From: Dipteronia dyeriana | Lineage: Eukaryota; Streptophyta; Magnoliopsida; Sapindales; Sapindaceae | Length of the DNA: 64,000 nt | Direction: 5' to 3' | Assembly: GCA_032871835.1 (NCBI GenBank) | Contig: CM065295.1 | Location: forward strand, 44,743,860-44,807,859 | Part shown: positions 22,922 through 34,990 of the stretch, piece after piece | How positions within the stretch are numbered: the stretch's first letter is position 1 | Layout of the letters: each line of letters opens with the position of its first letter | Position numbers and translations under genes: made by a program | Notes under the pieces: model-generated | Database searches by the model: none | Seen by the model: the letters and a program-made list of their open reading frames with translations, nothing else | What the model was told of the DNA's origin: nothing

Positions 22922-24230
22922 CTCTTTCCCTCTCACATTTCATTCTAAGAAGAAATTTAAACTTATGTGCAGAAATTTTCTCTCTACATTTTCTCACATT
23001 CCAAACACCATAACTTCTTTATTTGAACTCCAATTTGAGTGATTAAAAGTTGAGAGTTTTTGTCTATTCATCCTCCATCTTTTCTCTGAATGTTTGAGTG
23101 AGTTTTATTGTTGTTTTTGGAGTCTAAACACACAAAAACGGGACTGCACCTAAATCAACTAAGGTGTTGATTTTCTCTCAAAGTTTTATTTTAAAACTTG
23201 GTCAATTGCCTTGGGTTTTCTCCTTCAACTTATATATGTGTATTGTAAGTGTTTTGATCTGAGTTTTGAACTCTTTTAAAGCTAGGTTGAGTTACAATTG
23301 AAATCTTACATGTTGAGTTAGGTTTTGATCTTGCCTATGTTTTCATATGTTTGGGATTGTATTGTGGTAGCTTTGATTCTAGGACTATTTGATGATCTTT
23401 GATTGATTGATTTATGAAAAATTGTTCCTCACATGTATTAGGCTCTCTTGGCCGAATTCTCACATTAATACATGTGCTTATGTTCTTTTGAACTATTCAT
23501 GTGTTTTGTTGAATCTATGATTAGGAATATGCTCTAGAACTTTAGCTTAAATCTAAATGACTTTGTCATATGATTTTAGCATGTTATCATATCTTTTGAT
23601 TCAAGTTTAGATCTATGCATGTATCTAGGTTGTGATTAATGTTGAACATATCTTACATGATCTAGATGATTTAAACATGCATGATTGACTAGACTACATT
23701 TGATTTGTGCATTCATGCTCATGTCTAGTATTTTCCATAGGATATATTGATCATAGCATTCTATGTTGCGTGCTTGTTTGTGTTTTGCATTCATGATCAC
23801 CTAGATGTCTTGTGAGAAGAAAGTCTTGACAATAGGTGTGAGACCTATGTTGTTGATCAAGAAGTCTTCGCAAGAGGTGTGAGACCTTGGATTGTCAAGC
23901 AAGGAAGTCATGGCTAGAGTCGGGAGGACACGGATAGTCGAGCAAGAAGTCTTGCCTAGGGTCGTGAGGATCCGGATAGGTGAGCGAGGAAGTCTTGACT
24001 AGAGTCGGGAGGACTTGGATAGTTGAGTAAGAAGTCTTGCAATGGGTTGTGAGGATCCGGTAAGGTGAGCGAGGAAGTTTTGACAAAAGGTGTGAGGCCT
24101 CAGATTGTTGAACTTGAGGGTGACATCTTCATGAACAGGATAGGAGGGTAGTTTCTAGGTGAAAGGGGTCACTTGAGAGATTGTACTTGTCTTATCTAGT
24201 GTGGATTTTGTTTGCCGGTGGTTGCTAACC

Positions 24231-24262
24231 CGTGGATGTTTCCTCTTCGGAGGTTTACCACG
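24231..24262 (+). other. U5 hairpin with TTCG loop
   Basis: Stem CGTGG/CCACG encloses a second stem CCTC/GAGG capped by TTCG. The 3' LTR copy (36515-36546) has loop TCAG. Related hairpins occur in the copia-type LTRs at 1064-1094, 3965-3995 and 8921-8950. It lies about 330 bases before the LTR end. Confidence 0.6.
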
Positions 24263-24593
24263 TTATATTTTGTGTCAACTTCTCTCTATCCCTATCTCTC
24301 TAGAATTTGTATTTGTTATTTGAATATTATGGATAGAACTCTTTATGTAAGTTGACTTCCTTTCTATAATATAGATTGTGTATGTGTTACAATTACTTGT
24401 TTGTATCACACTTTACTTATTTTATATATTGATTAAGTGTCTTTAATGAATATATATATTGTGATACAAGCAATCTAGAGGGACAAACTTTTGTTTGTTT
24501 CTAAGCGAGTCGAAAAAGGTGTCTAACCTATTCACCCCCTCCCCCCCCTCTCTAGGTTAGCCTTGAGCATTTAACCATGTTTGTATTTTCAAT

Positions 24594-24604
24594 TGGTATC
24601 AGAG
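24594..24604 (+). other. Primer-binding site of element 3
   Basis: TGGTATCAGAG sits two bases after the 5' LTR and is an exact match to the initiator-Met tRNA complement. Confidence 0.92.
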
Positions 24605-24674
24605 GAGGACACTAGATTGCACTTAATGAGAGTCCGGGTGATACATTCATGGTTTTTGCAAAGCTTTTAAAGTC

Positions 24675-26393
24675 ATGGGTTTACAAGATGATGTAATGGC
24701 AGAAGGAGCCTCAAATACTAGGCCACCATTACTTCGAGGCACTAACTATGGGTATTGGAAGTTGATGATGAAAGCCTACATCCGCTCTATTGATGAAAGG
24801 GCTTGGATGGTAGTGGAAGAAGGTTATAGTCCTCCTACCATGGTTCAAGAGGATGGAACCATGGTACTCAAGCTAAGGAGTGAATGGACAACAAATGAGT
24901 TTGAGGTTGCTAAATGGCACCATTTTGCTATGAATGCCATCTTTGGAGGAGTTGATGGGCATCAATTCTCCTACATTCAAAATCTTGAATCCGTAAAGAA
25001 AGCTTGGGATACTCTCCAAGTTACTAATGAAGGAACCTTAGTGGTGAAGAAATCAAGGCTTTAAATGGTGGCATCACAATTTGAAGGTTTAATTATGAGT
25101 GAAGAAGAAAAGTTTGAAGACTTCCAATTTCAGATTCTTAACATTGCTAACCAATGTCAAGCACTTGGAGTACCTATCTCAAAAGAGCGTTTAAATTTGA
25201 AAATCCGTAGGTCTCTTCCTAAGAGATTTAAATCAAAGGTGACGACCATTAAGGAAAGCAAGGATGTGGATAGTATGAACATTGATGAGTTGCTTAGGTC
25301 TCTCCAAACTTATGAGATGTGCTTGAAGCCAAAGACTAAGAGTAAGGGAATCGCTCTCAATGCTATTGAGGAGGAGAGTGATGATGAAAATGAAGAGATG
25401 ACTCTTTTGGTTAGAAGGTTCAAGAAGTTTCTAAAGAAGAATGCCAAGCCTAGAGGCAAGTCTTCTAAGGAAAAGGGAGTTAAGAAAACATTATCTCCAA
25501 GGAATGAGAAGAATAGTCAAGTCATGAACAAGAAAGATGTTCAATGCTATAATTGTCATGGTTTTGGTCACTTTGCTAGTGAGTGTACCAAGAAGCCATC
25601 TAAGAAAGACAAGAAAGGCAAAGTGTTGGTGGCTACTTGGAGTGATGATAACTCTAGTGACAATGAGAGCTCTAGTAGTGAGTCTTCAAGTGATGAAGAG
25701 TTGGTGAGCAACTTTGTAGCTCTAACGGCCTTTCATTCTCCACTAGATGTTGATGGTACAATATCTTTGAACAAGAACTTTGAAGCAAATCATCATGGAA
25801 GCTCTAGTTCCATTCCTACTAATCTTGAGTTGTTGGAAAAGATAGAAAAGCTTGAAGAAGCTAGAGATAATGCTCTAAGAGAGGTAGTTGAGAAGGATGA
25901 TTTGATCAAGAAACAACTAAATGAGTTTGTGATTGTCATTCATAAACTTCTTGGTGAGAAAGGTGATATTATGAAGAAGTTTAGAGAACTTGAAAAGACA
26001 AACCTTGAGAAGGATAATGTGATGTCTTATTTACAGAGGAGAGAACAATAATTAATGGAAGAGATAGACATGGCTAAGAAAGCCATCAAGAACTTAGTGA
26101 ATGATTCGGTAAGTGTGTCTAGTGTTAGGAATCTTGTTAACTCTCATAGTGGTAAAGACGAATTGGTAGTTGAAGAGGAGCTCTTGGAAGCACCACTTCC
26201 TACTCAATTTGATAAAGTCGTGATTGATAAGAAACCATACAAAAAGAGAAGATCAAAATCCAAGAAGAAGTTGGTGAACAAGGTATCTTTGCAAACTCTT
26301 AGTGAAGCTAGTTCAACTCCAAAAGGTACAATCTCACCTTTTATTCCAATTTGCCATTATTGCATTACAATAAGTCACATTAAGCCTTTATAA
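24675..26393 (+). pseudogene. Sirevirus Gag of element 3 (two in-frame stops)
   Basis: One frame of about 570 codons is interrupted only by TAA at 25062-25064 and TAA at 26049-26051. The N-terminal copia Gag domain (LRGTNYGYWKLMMKAYI, VEEGYSPP, AWDTLQVTNEGT) runs to residue about 128, with capsid-like sequence to about 240. A CCHC zinc knuckle CYNCHGFGHFASEC follows near residue 290, then a Ser/Asp-rich stretch, a coiled coil (LLEKIEKLEEARDNALREV) and a lysine-rich tail. It ends with a decayed second knuckle (CHYCITISHIKP). Gag would form particles and bind RNA. The start is the first ATG after the primer site with the family N-terminus. It is the best-preserved Gag in the window. Confidence 0.88.
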
Positions 26394-28409
26394 ATATATA
26401 GAAAAATGCAAATTAGGAAATGAATCGAGAGATAAGAAGATTAAACTTCAACTTGAACATGCAAAGGTCTTGAAAGTTGAGAAACATGATAATATTGCTA
26501 AGCATGAGAAGAAGTTATGGAGTAGAAAGAATACTAATCTTGTTCAACTTGACAAAGCTTGTGTTGAAAATGCTAAGGAAGAGTGTATTAATGATATTCT
26601 TGTTAATCAAGTCATTGAAGGTCTTTACTCTAGATTTAACATTGTTGTCAAGGATGATATTGGACATGTTTGTGTACGTACACCCAAGAACAAGTGGTTC
26701 AAGGGTGAATGCTCTTATCACTAATATAATAAGCACATGTGAGATAGCTTTGAGGCAATATATCAATTGTGTTGAGAATTCTTGCTTGCTAGCTTTGAAT
26801 ACTCCATGTATTGATATGAACTTGGTTATCTCACATCATGGTTGTTATGATGGTCAAAATTTGTTGATTAACTTTAGAGAAGTTCTTTTGATATATGTGT
26901 TGATTGAGTTGAAATATTATGCTTTTTATATTGTTGTTGTGAAACATCATCAACTTGGTGTCATGAGGACATTCAAGGCAAGAGTGCTCATAAAAAGGGC
27001 GTAAGTATGATATTTGGTGAATATAATATGGAAAAAGGTATCTCTATACTCTAATGCATGTTCTCTTAGATATTCATCTTTTGACTCAATTTTTGATATA
27101 CATCTCATAGCATGTCATATTAGAGAATTTTGTATAGCATACATATGGTTCTCATTGACATTTGCTATTTTATGATCTAATAGTGATATTATTCATATTG
27201 ATCTTAACTTTGAAGATTGTTTGTGTATAGCATATTGAGTGGCATTAATTTTGAAAATATGAGCTTCATCTTCTTTGAAAGCTACTCATTAGAGAAGTAA
27301 TGTTCTTGAATAAGTCTCTACTTATTGCTCTTAGATCATGTGCTTATGAGCCGTAAAATCTTGGTTTTTTTAAAATTGCACCTTGCTTCTCTTATATGTT
27401 TTGCTAGTATGTTGAGTTTACTAATATGTAAACATTGGATACACCTTGAAGTTTTTTTGCTGAAGTACATTTAAAATGACCTATGGTTAGTATCTATTTT
27501 GCTTCGGCAATTACATAGAACTCAACGAACACCTTCATGAAAAGGGCTACACACATTGGTTGTGAAAGCTACCCAATGTTGGAAAGAGCTACACCATTGT
27601 GATGAGTGAAAGCCGTCATGAAGTGAATTTTGTTTATGTAAAAAAAATGGAAAAATCAAAGAAGTGTTGAAAGGAATTCATAAAAAAAAAAATCTTTGAT
27701 TCAAAGCCTAAAAAGAAAAGGAGGAAGACTTAAAAAGGAGTATAGTTGAAAATCAAATGAGCTCTGGTTGAAAAACAGAAATGGGATGACGAGCCACATG
27801 CATACACACGCTCATATGTTGAAATCTATTCTCTTAAAAGCAAAAATTCCGAAGGATAATCGGTTTGACTTGTTATGGAAAAAGCTTAAGATGAATAGTT
27901 GTTGGAAATTGTTTACATGTTGATTATCAAACTACTTCTTGATATATATTTGAAGCATATCTCTCACAGACACACTTTGTTTATGAGTATGATGATATTT
28001 TAGCAATTGTTGAAGAATTATGAGAGAACTTGAAAAATCTTTATGTATCTCTCTTAGCATATGAAGCATATTTTGTTGATATTTCTTCAAATTGCTTGAA
28101 TGTGTGATTGTGTGAACATCTTTGTGAACTTTATGTTATCATGGATTTTAGTTATAGCATTTATCAAGGGGGAGCATTGTGTGCTAGACATTGTTCTCTT
28201 TTATGATAAGTTCACATGCATCATTTTGTTACTTATTGGCATATTTTGACTTAATGATACTTGTAAGATATTACTCACTATCTTTGTCTTGCATGTTGAT
28301 TTATTCTTAAATCATATGTCTTTGTTTTATATATTTGTGACTAATATGCTTGCTTTGTCTTTCACTCACTTTTGTTGTATGTATATAGCATCTTATAACA
28401 CAAGAACAA
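26394..28409 (+). other. Non-coding interior of element 3, pol deleted
   Basis: The pol genes should lie here, but no protease, integrase or RT motif is visible in any frame. An 84-codon frame at 26470-26724 is unrecognised and may be a gag tail remnant. Bases 27230-27900 match the block that follows RNase H in element 1 (11406-10691 reversed), which places the deletion between gag and about 27230. Confidence 0.7.
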
Positions 28410-29444
28410 ATGGGAAGAACTAAGGTTACTAGAAGTGGAAATCAATCGAATCCCATTGTGAAGGCCAAGTCTACCTCAAAAGGATCCAAAGCTTCAAGGT
28501 CAAAGGATTTAGGGATCTTTGGAACTAAGAAGATATTTCAAGAGAGAGACATTGACTTAGGTAAGTGTAAAGATTCTTATGTTCTTAAATGCATTAAGGA
28601 TAGGAATTGGGAATCTTAGGTGAGCATGTTAGGAATAGTGAATGATACTCTTGTTAGAGAGTTTTATCTTGAATATAGAGAAAGTGCCACCTTGTTAGAT
28701 GCTTTGATGGAGATTAGGGGTGTTGTGTTTAGAGTAAACCTGAAAAACATTAACAAGATTCTTCGGCAATCAAATGATATAGATTTGAACTTTCTAGATG
28801 TAGATGTCATTGAGAATCTTAATATCATGGGTAGAACTCTTTGTGAAAATGCTTCTTTTGAGTGGAAAGGTAGAGCTTAAATTAGTCAACATGAGTTAAC
28901 TAAGGCTAGTTCATTTTGGCATCTATTCATTTGCACTAACATTATTGGATCTTCGAATTCAACCGAGTTGAATAAAGACAAGATCAAAAAAGTGTATGCC
29001 TTGGTGACTAATCAACCTATAAACCTTGGGGATCTACTTATGCTTTATATTGATAGTGCGGCTTTCTCTACTAGAGAAGATAAAAAGCTTGCATTACCGG
29101 GTGGTGTTAAGAGTAGAGGAGATGATGTGTTGGTACAACCCTTGGAAAAGTATAGTGATAAACGTATGTCATACATGTCATATAAGGATAAGGGTAAGAC
29201 ATGTGATACTTTTGGACTATTTAGTAGTTCTCAAGTTGATTGTCAAGAGACTAGCACAAACATTCTTCTGGATTGGGCTTTACAGATGAAGAAGGAGGTT
29301 GATGAGCTTAGTACTATAGTTGATAAACAAGATGCTAAAATAAAAGAGTTTGAGGAATGTATTGCTTCAAGTTCAAGACAACTTCTCAAGCATTATGTTA
29401 GATCAACTAAACGCACATCTTTCTTTGGTGGACCTAGTAGCTAG
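28410..29444 (+). pseudogene. Env-position ORF, 'putative plant transposon protein' type
   Basis: One frame of about 345 codons is broken by TAG at 28617-28619 and TAA at 28878-28880. It begins MGRTKVTRSGNQ with a basic Ser/Lys-rich N-terminus. Next comes a globular part (ERDIDLGKCKDSYVLKCI, LVREFYLEYRESAT, VRGV-like IRGVVFRVNLKNINKIL, ALVTNQPINLGDLLMLYI). It ends in a predicted coiled coil (LQMKKEVDELSTIVDKQDAKIKEFEE). The layout and wording resemble the uncharacterised plant transposon domain found in retrotransposon second ORFs. No signal peptide or membrane segment is seen, so an envelope role is not supported. It lies in the interval occupied by the extra ORF in other Sireviruses. Its function is unknown. 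Confidence 0.65.
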
Positions 29445-29887
29445 TATTTGAGTCTTATGGTATGTTTCTTACCTTTTGGCATCATTTCATGTCAAAAGGG
29501 GGGAGTAAGAGTTGCTAGTTACTTAGTTTCTTTGTATGTTGTTTTTGTGAACTTTTGAACTTTCAAGGGCATGTAATAATTTGTCTTAAGATTTGGTTAA
29601 GAATTCTTGTATTTTGACATGTATTGAGGAGGAGATACATGTATTTGTGGACTTAATTGTATATTCTTATCCATATTATAGGTTGTCATTTGTTGTTTTT
29701 CTCTTGTATATGCATTGTGCTTTGAGATGATTTGTAGGTTGCTTCAAGAGAAGATCAAGATGAAGTTCAAGAGTTGGTGAAGATTAGTTATAGGAATCTT
29801 ACTCATTGTAATGTGAGGGAGTGATTTTGTTACCTATCTTCATTTTTATATTTGTAGTAAATGTATAGGTGTTTTGACATGGAATTT

Positions 29888-29902
29888 GCCAAAAAGGGAG
29901 AT
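29888..29902 (+). other. Polypurine tract of element 3
   Basis: GCCAAAAAGGGAGAT directly precedes the 3' LTR (TGTTAGG at 29903). It resembles that of element 1. Confidence 0.85.
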
Positions 29903-31498
29903 TGTTAGGTTTTAGTTTATGTTTGCATTAATTCCATATCAAAATGATGTTTACTTGCAATGATTTAGTTGTTTAGATTCATGATGATTCAAACTTCAAA
30001 GAAGAATGAATAACAAGTCAAAGCAAGTTCTAATTCTTCAAAGAGAAAGGATGCAATTTGGTTCTACAAAGGTATACTAAGATCTTATCTTTCTCTTACA
30101 AGGCTTAGGCACACACACACAATTCATACATTTGTGTCCTTGCATCGTTGTGCACCATTATAGGCACACACATACAATTCATTCATATGTGTCCCTGCAT
30201 CGTTATGCACCATGTATAACACATTCAAACACTTGAAGATGAATGCTCATGTATTGATATGGAAATAACATATTTTGGAAAATGCATGATTGGAGACTAT
30301 CTCTATGTAGTTTGCATTCTAGTGTGAATTGTATTTGTGTGTGTATATGTTTGTATAACATGGATATTGAAATTTAATTTAGTCTTAAATCATTCTTGAT
30401 TGAGTTCCGGTCATTTCGGTTACTCATACTAATGATTTTAAGTTCTAAGTTAAAAGATACTACACTTTCAACTCATGTTGCATACATTGTCTTCATCTTC
30501 GTATATCAAGTCAAATTATTATTTTTTGGGTTGAGTATCTTATATATCCATGCCCGTGTGAGAGTTACGGTTCGTAATCCATAAACGGATTCAAATTCCG
30601 AGTTCGGAGACCGGAGAACGGTCGAAGAACGCAAAAGGAGTGCAAGGGAATTGCACCATGGCCAAAGGCCATTCTTTGGTAGGGGTGGTCGCGGTTCGGT
30701 TCGGTTCGGTTCGGTTTTGACCAAAACCGTATTGAAACATTATATTTTCGGTTTTTAAAAACTTGAATCGGTTTGAACTGTATTGGACCATGAAACCGAA
30801 TTGAGCCGAACACCTTTATTTCGGTTCAGTTCGGTTCAATTCGTTTTTGGACCTATTGGGCTCATTGGGCTTTCAGATTTTGGACTGTTTTTTTTAACAA
30901 CCTATTTCATTCAAAACACATCTAAATAGACTAAATATACAACATTATTGTTTATCTAATCAAATTTAATCCAAATCAAACACAAGTACATGCTCAATAG
31001 CTATCATTCTACCAAATTCAGTCCATATAAGTATATAACTTCAATTACATAGAAATGATAGAATAATAGAAGTCCAAAATGCAATCCAAAATAAAATAAG
31101 ATCACACATAAATAATTCAACATACAATCCATAATAAAATTAAACTTAAATTACAGTCCATAATATAATAAAACATAACAAAATAATTAAAATGTCATCG
31201 TGTCTTTCTTCCACTTCAAATCTTCACCTATAAGGCTGTACAAAAGGAAAATAAATTACCTCAGAAACAAAACACATAATTATAAATAGAGGAAATGCAA
31301 AACTAAACAAGCAAATACCAAATTAAATTATTACCATCATTTCTTCTCAATCCTCATGGCTCATCCATTGTTATACTTGTCAATCCACTTTCATGCTCTA
31401 AATGAAGATAACAAAAATGTAATTAGCTAACTTAGTAAATAGTAATATATATATATATATATTATTAAAAAAACAACAAACATGATAATTTATTATGA

Positions 31499-33482
31499 TT
31501 ACTTACCGGTTTCAACATTGGTATAATATTCTAACAACTGAATGGATGTATCATCATCTTTAGCATGCTCTTCTGCAACACATGATTCAGTAATAGGGCA
31601 AGATGCCGATAACCAATTTTCAGTCAAAATTAAGCCCTCAACTATTTTAGGAGTCAATGAACTCCTAAATGGATCAAGTATACGCCCTCCTATGCTAAAT
31701 GCAGACTCAAGCAACAGTTGAAATCGGCATTGAGAAAATGTCTCTTGCAATCATTGACAAAATAGGAAATTTGACTGAACAATTCTTCCACCAAGCCAAA
31801 AGATCAAACTTATCATTTAGTTTCTCACAAGCCTCCAACAAATACAACTCCACCTCACTTTTCCCCATACTAACATTTTCCTCTTGTTGTTTTTGGCCCC
31901 ATAAACCATATTCTCTAAACTTCTCTTTTTCATAAAAAGTTCCAGGCACACCACTCCCAAAAGAGGACACATCATCATTTGACCTTACATTCACACTACC
32001 ATATTATGTAACATAATACTCATACAACTCCACCAACACTTCTTTCAAACTAGAAAGCATCGAATGAGATTGTGTTACACCATAAAATGCATCAAGACGC
32101 CACTTCACATAACCAAATTTGTACCTTGGGTCAAGAACAACCGCAATGATCAACAAGTTGTTGGTTTTATCCAAACCCTTCCAATACTTGTCAAATTTTT
32201 GTTTCATACTCACTGTCATTCTACTCACAAGCGGATCCCTCTCAGTGCTCAAAGATGTTAATTGATTAAAAATAGTGCACCAACTCTTAAAATAAATATT
32301 AGATGTCACATGCAATGAAGCACTAAAATCCAAGGTAATATCGTAAAAAGTGGATAAAAAATGAATAAATACCTTGGCATTCTCCCAATCATTTAAGAGA
32401 GGTGGACCAATCCGCTTCTTCTCATTATCACTCTCCTTGAAGTAGTTAACATAGTGACCATCTTCCTCTTCCATTCGCTCAAATGCTTTTCTAAGTTTCA
32501 CCGCACTTTCCAACATCAAGTAAGTAGAATTCCACAGTGTTGGAACATCTAACACCACTAAACCATTATTCCCTAACTTCTCATACTCAACAGATCTTTT
32601 AAATCTATCTAGCCTACTAGGAGAAGATTTCACATATTTGACCGCATTACGAATGGCTACAACAAATTCATGTAAATCCTTCAACCCATCACTCACTATT
32701 AAATTTAGGATGTGTGCACAACATCATAAATGCATGTACTTACCCCCCAAAATTGTTCCATCCTCACGCCAACTATTCAATTTTATGTTTATATAACCAA
32801 TGGCATTTGCATTTGCAAATGCATTATCCACGGTTATTGTGAATATTTTATCAATACCTCATTCCAGCAAAACTTTCTCAATACACCTTCCAATTGAATC
32901 CCCGGTAAGATCAGTTATTTGACTAAAACTCAAGATCCTCTTTTGCAAACACCAATCATAGTCAATAAAATGAGCGTCACAACCATATAGTTTATATTTT
33001 GGATCGATATCCATGTGTCTGTGGTTAGACAAACCCTTACTTGACTAGATTTAAAGTACTTCTTCAACTTCATTCTCTCTTCAACATATAACTTATACAG
33101 ATCTCTAACAATCGTTCTCCTAGATGGAACATCAAATCTAGGATTCATCGTAAAACAAAACTTGCGGAATTATCGATTCTCAACAAATCTAAAAGGCAAT
33201 TCATCTAGAATTAACATCTCTGTCAATGCTCTTATACATTCTTCAGCATTAAATCTAGAGGTACCTAAGGTACTACCGGCACCCTTCACATTTGGTTGTT
33301 TAACCAAAAAATGTTTGTTTTGAATCAGTAACGGGTGGCCGATATTTTTTACACCTTTTACGAATATGTGTATTCATGTTTTTCGTTCCATTGGAACCCG
33401 ACCCACATGCATACGTATCACCACAATGTTTGCACCTAGCTCTCTTATTTCCATCTTTAGTTTGGTATTCCTCAAAATGCAA
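31499..33482 (-). pseudogene. hAT transposase with BED finger (RICESLEEPER-like), broken
   Basis: Read from 33482, a BED zinc finger comes first (ARCKHCGDTYAC, then NMNTHIRKRC). ILDELPFRFVENR follows at about 33180. The RNase H-like core comes next (VCLTTDTWISIQNINYMVVT near 33010; ITVDNAFANANAIGY near 32830; CCAHILNLIV near 32700). Then a DUF4413-like region (YFKSWCTIF, VLDPRYKFGYVKW) leads to the C-terminal dimerisation domain (FSMPISTVA, then ESAFSIGGRILDPFRSSL) in a shifted frame near 31700. Stops include a TGA just before CCAH at about 32725. Transposase would cut and paste elements ending in TAGGGGTGG. This copy cannot make it. Confidence 0.9.
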
Positions 33483-33499
33483 CCAACAATTAGATTTTT

Positions 33500-34990
33500 T
33501 TTTTACCTTTCCTACCGCCTACCCTGTACACCCCTTTTTCCACTCTTTTCTTTTGCAATGGAGCTAGAATCCTCTAATTCATCATCAGATTGGGAACCTA
33601 AATTCTCCTCTAATGAATAGGTTCGTGGGTCGATCTCCATCCTTTAAAATCCAAGTAAATAATAAAATTATGTATTGACACTCCAAATAAATAAAAAGGC
33701 AAGAAAACAATAAATTCGCACATACATTGACAACTTGTATTGTCAGCTTGTATATCATAGTTACCAATACATACAATAATTATCATACACTTAAAAACAC
33801 TAAAGGTTAACAATTCGTACATGTATTTTAATATTTCATAAGCAATTGCATCATTTTATATTATATAAATTGAACTTGATCAAAGGGAAACAAAACATCA
33901 TAAAATGTCATATACAGTAAGATATCTATACAATCTATATATACATATAGAGGGCATGATCCCCTATTACTCGAAAAATAATCCATATTACTCAGTCAAA
34001 GCAAAAAAAAAAAGTCTTGCCTATACCTCATCCACCAAAGATTGATATTATTCAATCGAAAAAACAATAAACAAAACAAAAACAGAGCCGGTCAGCTGGG
34101 TCACATTATCATCTTTTTCACCAATCACCAGGCTACTAGCTCTGTTTTTTTTTCTCTGAATTTCCCTCACCTCTCTTGATCCAGAATCATCAACCCCAAA
34201 CCTCACCAAACGGTCCAAACCCATATCATCTCCCTCAATCTCATTAGTCTATCTATCAACTGATAAATCTGGAAATCTGGAAACCATAACCAGAGGGCCC
34301 CTGATTCTTGTCCAAAACGAAAACCCAACCCAACACACCATTTTTCCTGGTTTCTCATCGCCTGTTTTTCTTCTTCTCTTTCAATTTTTTTAAAAATAAA
34401 TTTTAACAATTCGAAAACTTCACAATATGTATGTATAAATGTATAACCCCATCTCTGTTTCATAAATCACAATACTAAATCACAAGCTAGAACAAACATC
34501 AAACACCCATAAACTGATAAAAGCAAAAAATAACGAAATCAAAACAAAATAACAAGAATAAGAAGAAGAAAAAACCTTGACAATGGAGACTGACAAAGTG
34601 ACACAGAACAGCGAAAGCACAGAGCAGTAGAGGGCCGGAGGCACAGAGCAACGGAAGGGAGACGTGTGCAGCGGAGCCGAGGAAAAGAGCCAGAGTTCAT
34701 GTGAAAGACAAATGTGAGGTTCGTGTGAGGTTCAGAGGTTGTATGGGAGAATCAGAGAAAAAAATGTGAGGTCGTATGCGGCGGTATGAGAGAAAACAAA
34801 GAATGAGTGATGAGAGAAGGGAAATTAGGTTTTTTTGGTATTTAAATGTCGATTCGTCGGGTCGGTTCGGTTTTAGAAGGGGTAGAACCGAAATAGACCC
34901 ATATTTTATATGGTTCATTCGGTTCGAACCGAATTGACCCATTGAACTGAACCAAAAACCATATTTCGACTCGGTTTGGGTCAATTCGGT
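33500..34990 (-). other. hAT 5' region without visible coding sequence
   Basis: AT-rich sequence between the right inverted repeat and the BED finger, probably promoter, leader and possible introns. GGTTCGGTTT-type subterminal repeats lie near 34860-34990. The short frames here are not convincing. Confidence 0.55.

Larger units (their letters stand above)
22005..24591 (+). repeat. 5' LTR of element 3
   Basis: 2587 bases. In order it holds a stem of TTGCACCA/TTGGTGCAA arms (about 22753-22786), paired palindromes (22789-22855), TATA box (22913), 47-49-base minisatellite (23820-24115), U5 hairpin (24231-24262) and a C-rich tract (24534-24550) before the CA end. Confidence 0.93.

Noticed and set aside
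28410..29444. Envelope glycoprotein for element 3
   Set aside because: No signal peptide, membrane anchor or cysteine pattern; only its position is env-like.
31437..31462. TA tract inside the hAT element
   Set aside because: Simple microsatellite with no link to a feature.
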